Assembly: GCA_025451995.1 (NCBI GenBank)
Contig: JANWJE010000020.1
Span: 1-33,616, forward strand
DNA from: Parachlamydiaceae bacterium
GTDB lineage: Bacteria; Chlamydiota; Chlamydiia; Chlamydiales; Parachlamydiaceae
DNA: 33,616 bases
Reading direction: 5' to 3'
In this document: positions 31,782 through 33,616 of the stretch, one piece after another
Position numbering within the stretch: position 1 is the stretch's first letter
How the letters are laid out: every line of letters begins with the position of its first letter
Notes under the pieces: generated by a model
What the model was told of the DNA's origin: nothing
Seen by the model: only the letters and a program-made list of their open reading frames with translations
Databases searched by the model: none
Program-made: the position numbers and the translations under genes

Positions 31782-32711
31782 ATGCCAAGAAAAAATAGAT
31801 TTTGGGAGCCCGGACGTTGCTATCACATTATGATGCGCGGCATAGATGGTAGGCATGTTTTTAATGACGACAAGGATAGATCGAGATTTCTCTTATTACT
31901 ACAAGAAGCAGGGGAGTTACATCATTTTAGAATCCATGCTTTTTGTTTAATGACAAATCATATCCATCTTTTACTAGAACCGCTTAAAGGTGGCTTGACT
32001 GAAGGCATCCATAGATTTACAAGCAGATATGCGCAGTATTTTAATAGACAGCACAAAAAAAAAGGATATGTCTTTCAGGGCCGATTTAGATCTATTTTGG
32101 TTGAAGATGGAATGTATATGAAGAGGGTGATACGTTATATCCATTTAAATCCAGTGGAGGCAAAAATAGTTACAAGACCTCAAGATTTTCGATGGTCAAG
32201 TCATAATGGGTATTTTCTTCATGCTGAATATGTATGGTTAGAAACTGACCGAATTTTGTCATACTTTGGTCAAAATAGAGAAAGTGCGATTTTAAACTTT
32301 ACTGAATTTATGGCATCAATAGCTGAGGCTTCGCAGGACTTAGGAGAAATTGAACGAGCATTAAGAGCAGGGGTTTATGGGAGTGAGGGATTTAAAAAGG
32401 CTTTTGTTCCAACAACTTTCAATAAAACAAGCAATGATTTAGAAAAAGTTTCATTAGAAGAATTAATAGATGTTATATGTGCGAGATTAGGGATTTCGAA
32501 AGAACAAATGTATGGTGAAGAAAAAACACGCGCAATTGTGAATGCCCGAGAAATTTTAGCTAGAGCAACACAGCTTCTAAGAAATTTTAGCTTTAAAGAT
32601 GTCGGCAAAATATTAAATAAGCATCAAGGAACTGTTTCACGTTTAGCAATGAGAGGGGCCCGAAATCCTAATTTGCAAGTTGTTATTGAGGAAATTACTG
32701 GGATAAAATAA
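31782..32711 (+). CDS. REP-associated tyrosine transposase (RAYT, Y1_Tnp) with DnaA-C-like domain
   Basis: 309 residues. The Y1 transposase domain (1 to about 130) starts with RFWEPGRCYHIMMRGIDGRHVF, has the HxH metal motif in MTNHIHLLLEP (His60, His62), and candidate nucleophile tyrosines at 83 and 86 (SRYAQYFNR), then YVFQGRFRSILVE and RYIHLNPVEA. RAYTs nick single-stranded DNA at REP hairpins. The C-terminal part (about 220-300: LGISKEQMYGEEKTRAIVNAREILA and FKDVGKILNKHQGTVSR) resembles the DnaA DNA-binding domain, a known companion of this family. AGGA lies 8 bases before the ATG. The gene is bracketed by REP-like copies in opposite orientation and is probably domesticated or self-mobilising. 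Confidence 0.9.
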   Translation: MPRKNRFWEPGRCYHIMMRGIDGRHVFNDDKDRSRFLLLLQEAGELHHFRIHAFCLMTNHIHLLLEPLKGGLTEGIHRFTSRYAQYFNRQHKKKGYVFQGRFRSILVEDGMYMKRVIRYIHLNPVEAKIVTRPQDFRWSSHNGYFLHAEYVWLETDRILSYFGQNRESAILNFTEFMASIAEASQDLGEIERALRAGVYGSEGFKKAFVPTTFNKTSNDLEKVSLEELIDVICARLGISKEQMYGEEKTRAIVNAREILARATQLLRNFSFKDVGKILNKHQGTVSRLAMRGARNPNLQVVIEEITGIK

Positions 32712-32736
32712 TAGTTTAAATAATCTTGTATCAAAA

Positions 32737-32767
32737 TTATGCAAATTGCATGACCCGGCCCCTTTTT
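32737..32767. repeat. Inverted REP-like copy downstream of the RAYT gene
   Basis: TTATGCAAATTGCATGACCC continuing GGCCCCTTTTTC is the reverse complement of the upstream 31-bp unit with a few changes. It ends 3 bases before the stop codon of the neighbouring minus-strand gene. Confidence 0.8.
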
Positions 32768-32770
32768 CTT

Positions 32771-33367
32771 TTACAAGTTGGGAAGTGTGGGTAATTCTTG
32801 GGCCTCTAATTTGACGCCAAAGACATTATTAATGGCGCAAAAGAAAAAATATTGTGAGATAACTGTGATGATATCGAGGATCTGTTCCCCGCTATAATAC
32901 TGCTGTATTTTTTCCCAATTTTTTTCTGTAATGTTGCCTTTTTTGGCAACTTCATCAACGATAGTTAACAAAGCCTCGATGTTCTTGTCCCATTTGGCTT
33001 CCTCTGGGGGAAGGGGGATTTTTGCTATATTCTCATCTGTAAATCCCGTACCCTTAAGGATAGCAAGATGATGGCCCCACACATAATCAGATCCATACAA
33101 GCAAGCCATGCGCAAAATGATTAGCTCTTGTTCTTGCACCGTTAACTTAAGCAAGGTTTTGGATTGAACCCAGTAAGGGAAAAAAAGTTCGCAAATTTTG
33201 GGATTCAGTGCCAAAATTCCAAATACATTCACAGGCGCAGTTTTACCTTTAAAAGAGATGTTTGGCACTTTTTCAAGAATCATCCCAAATTGTTGTAAAA
33301 GTTTATCTCCTGGAATTGGTTTGACTCTTTCCGGATTTTTCACCCGTTCGATATATTTTTTCTTCAT
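32771..33367 (-). CDS. Carboxymuconolactone decarboxylase-like (AhpD-fold) protein
   Basis: 198 residues from the ATG at 33367, chosen because GGA lies 8 bases upstream; a TTG 12 bases earlier is in frame. The core LTVQEQELIILRMACLYGSDYVWGHHLAILKGTGFTDENI corresponds to the CMD motif (RExxILRxAxxxxxxYxWxxHxxxAxxxG). The redox CxxC of AhpD is absent, as in many CMD family members, so a peroxidase-reductase role is unlikely. The substrate is unknown. The second half (EQILDIITVISQYFFFCAINNVFGV) matches the last helix of the family. No operon partner; it is flanked by REP-like sequences on both sides. Confidence 0.78.
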   Translation of the reverse strand: MKKKYIERVKNPERVKPIPGDKLLQQFGMILEKVPNISFKGKTAPVNVFGILALNPKICELFFPYWVQSKTLLKLTVQEQELIILRMACLYGSDYVWGHHLAILKGTGFTDENIAKIPLPPEEAKWDKNIEALLTIVDEVAKKGNITEKNWEKIQQYYSGEQILDIITVISQYFFFCAINNVFGVKLEAQELPTLPNL

Positions 33368-33441
33368 AGTGTTTTCCAAGGCATGAGTAGGAGTTAAAAA
33401 AAATTAAAAATCTCTCCCTTAGAGTTAAACCAAGCGAGATA

Positions 33442-33481
33442 ATTTAGCAATGAGAAGGGCCCAAAATCCTAATTTGCAAGT
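33442..33481 (+). pseudogene. Remnant of the 3' end of a second RAYT gene
   Basis: Bases 33442-33481 match 32641-32680, inside the intact RAYT gene, at 37 of 40 positions (shared core CCTAATTTGCAAGT). Homology stops on both sides: upstream there is no transposase coding sequence, and downstream REP-like repeats follow at once. Confidence 0.75.
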
Positions 33482-33484
33482 ATT

Positions 33485-33571
33485 GAAAAAAGGGGCCGAG
33501 CTCAATGAAAAAAGGGGCCGGGGGCAACGATAAGGAGAATATATGGAGATGGTTGTTACCCGGCCCGGTGG
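33485..33571. repeat. Further REP-like repeats at the right edge, partly inverted
   Basis: GAAAAAAGGGGCCG appears at 33485 and 33507, and an imperfect inverted copy (ACCCGGCCCGGTGG) at 33558-33571, so the pair could fold as a REPIN-like hairpin. The remaining bases to 33616 are GC-rich with T-runs and show no gene. Confidence 0.6.
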
Positions 33572-33616
33572 TTTTTTTCCCCGCCCCAGGTGTTATTTTT
33601 TAAGATAGTTGTGGCC

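Overview
The window is a stretch of AT-rich chromosome that reads as an environmental (amoeba-associated type) member of the Chlamydiae. The strongest evidence is the minus-strand block sctU - sctV - sctW(copN) - tyeA-like - scc1-like chaperone - malQ (about 30.0 to 23.3 kb). As I recall it, this is the same gene order as the Chlamydia trachomatis type III secretion cluster CT091-CT087. A long, three-domain chlamydia/plant-type ispG and several genes with host-interaction flavour agree with this. I cannot name a genus; host-adapted Chlamydia is unlikely given the many accessory genes and repeats.

Layout. 0.2-2.65 kb: a protein with two tandem F-box-like units followed 5 bases later by an apparently complete IucA/IucC-type (NIS) siderophore synthetase, then a convergent small hypothetical. 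3.2-7.2 kb: a SthA-type transhydrogenase, two small membrane proteins and an unrecognised 418-residue protein with a near-consensus promoter. 7.25-7.4 kb: a palindromic repeat. 7.5-13.6 kb: a one-direction cluster of three paralogous small secreted proteins, a PapD-like two-domain periplasmic protein, an 889-residue outer-membrane usher-like protein and a glycosyltransferase-like protein. This looks like a divergent chaperone-usher surface-fibre system and is the most novel item here. 13.7-14.7 kb: a stand-alone HD-type protein whose motifs resemble the phosphodiesterase domain of the Legionella SidE family. It converges on clpB, and the junction is a 160-bp palindromic element that supplies the last codons of clpB.

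17.8-23.1 kb: housekeeping ispG, a DUF4143-type ATPase preceded by a perfect inverted repeat touching its ribosome binding site, a PduO-type cobalamin adenosyltransferase and a secreted transglutaminase-like/TPR protein. 23.3-30.0 kb: the type III secretion operon, with a near-perfect sigma70/66-type promoter in front of sctU. Within it copN, the TyeA-like gene and the chaperone lie in one continuous reading frame, interrupted only by two TAG codons, each followed by one codon and an ATG. 30.1-31.5 kb: a coiled-coil hypothetical. 31.6-33.6 kb: a REP-associated tyrosine transposase (RAYT) with flanking REP-like repeats, a carboxymuconolactone-decarboxylase-like gene and a remnant of a second RAYT copy.

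Functionally, the window combines export machinery (type III secretion with its gatekeeper complex), a possible surface fibre, and at least two candidate host-ubiquitin-pathway proteins (F-box-like, SidE-phosphodiesterase-like). No rRNA, tRNA or CRISPR array was seen. All calls are from reading the sequence by eye and from memory of protein families; no searches were run.
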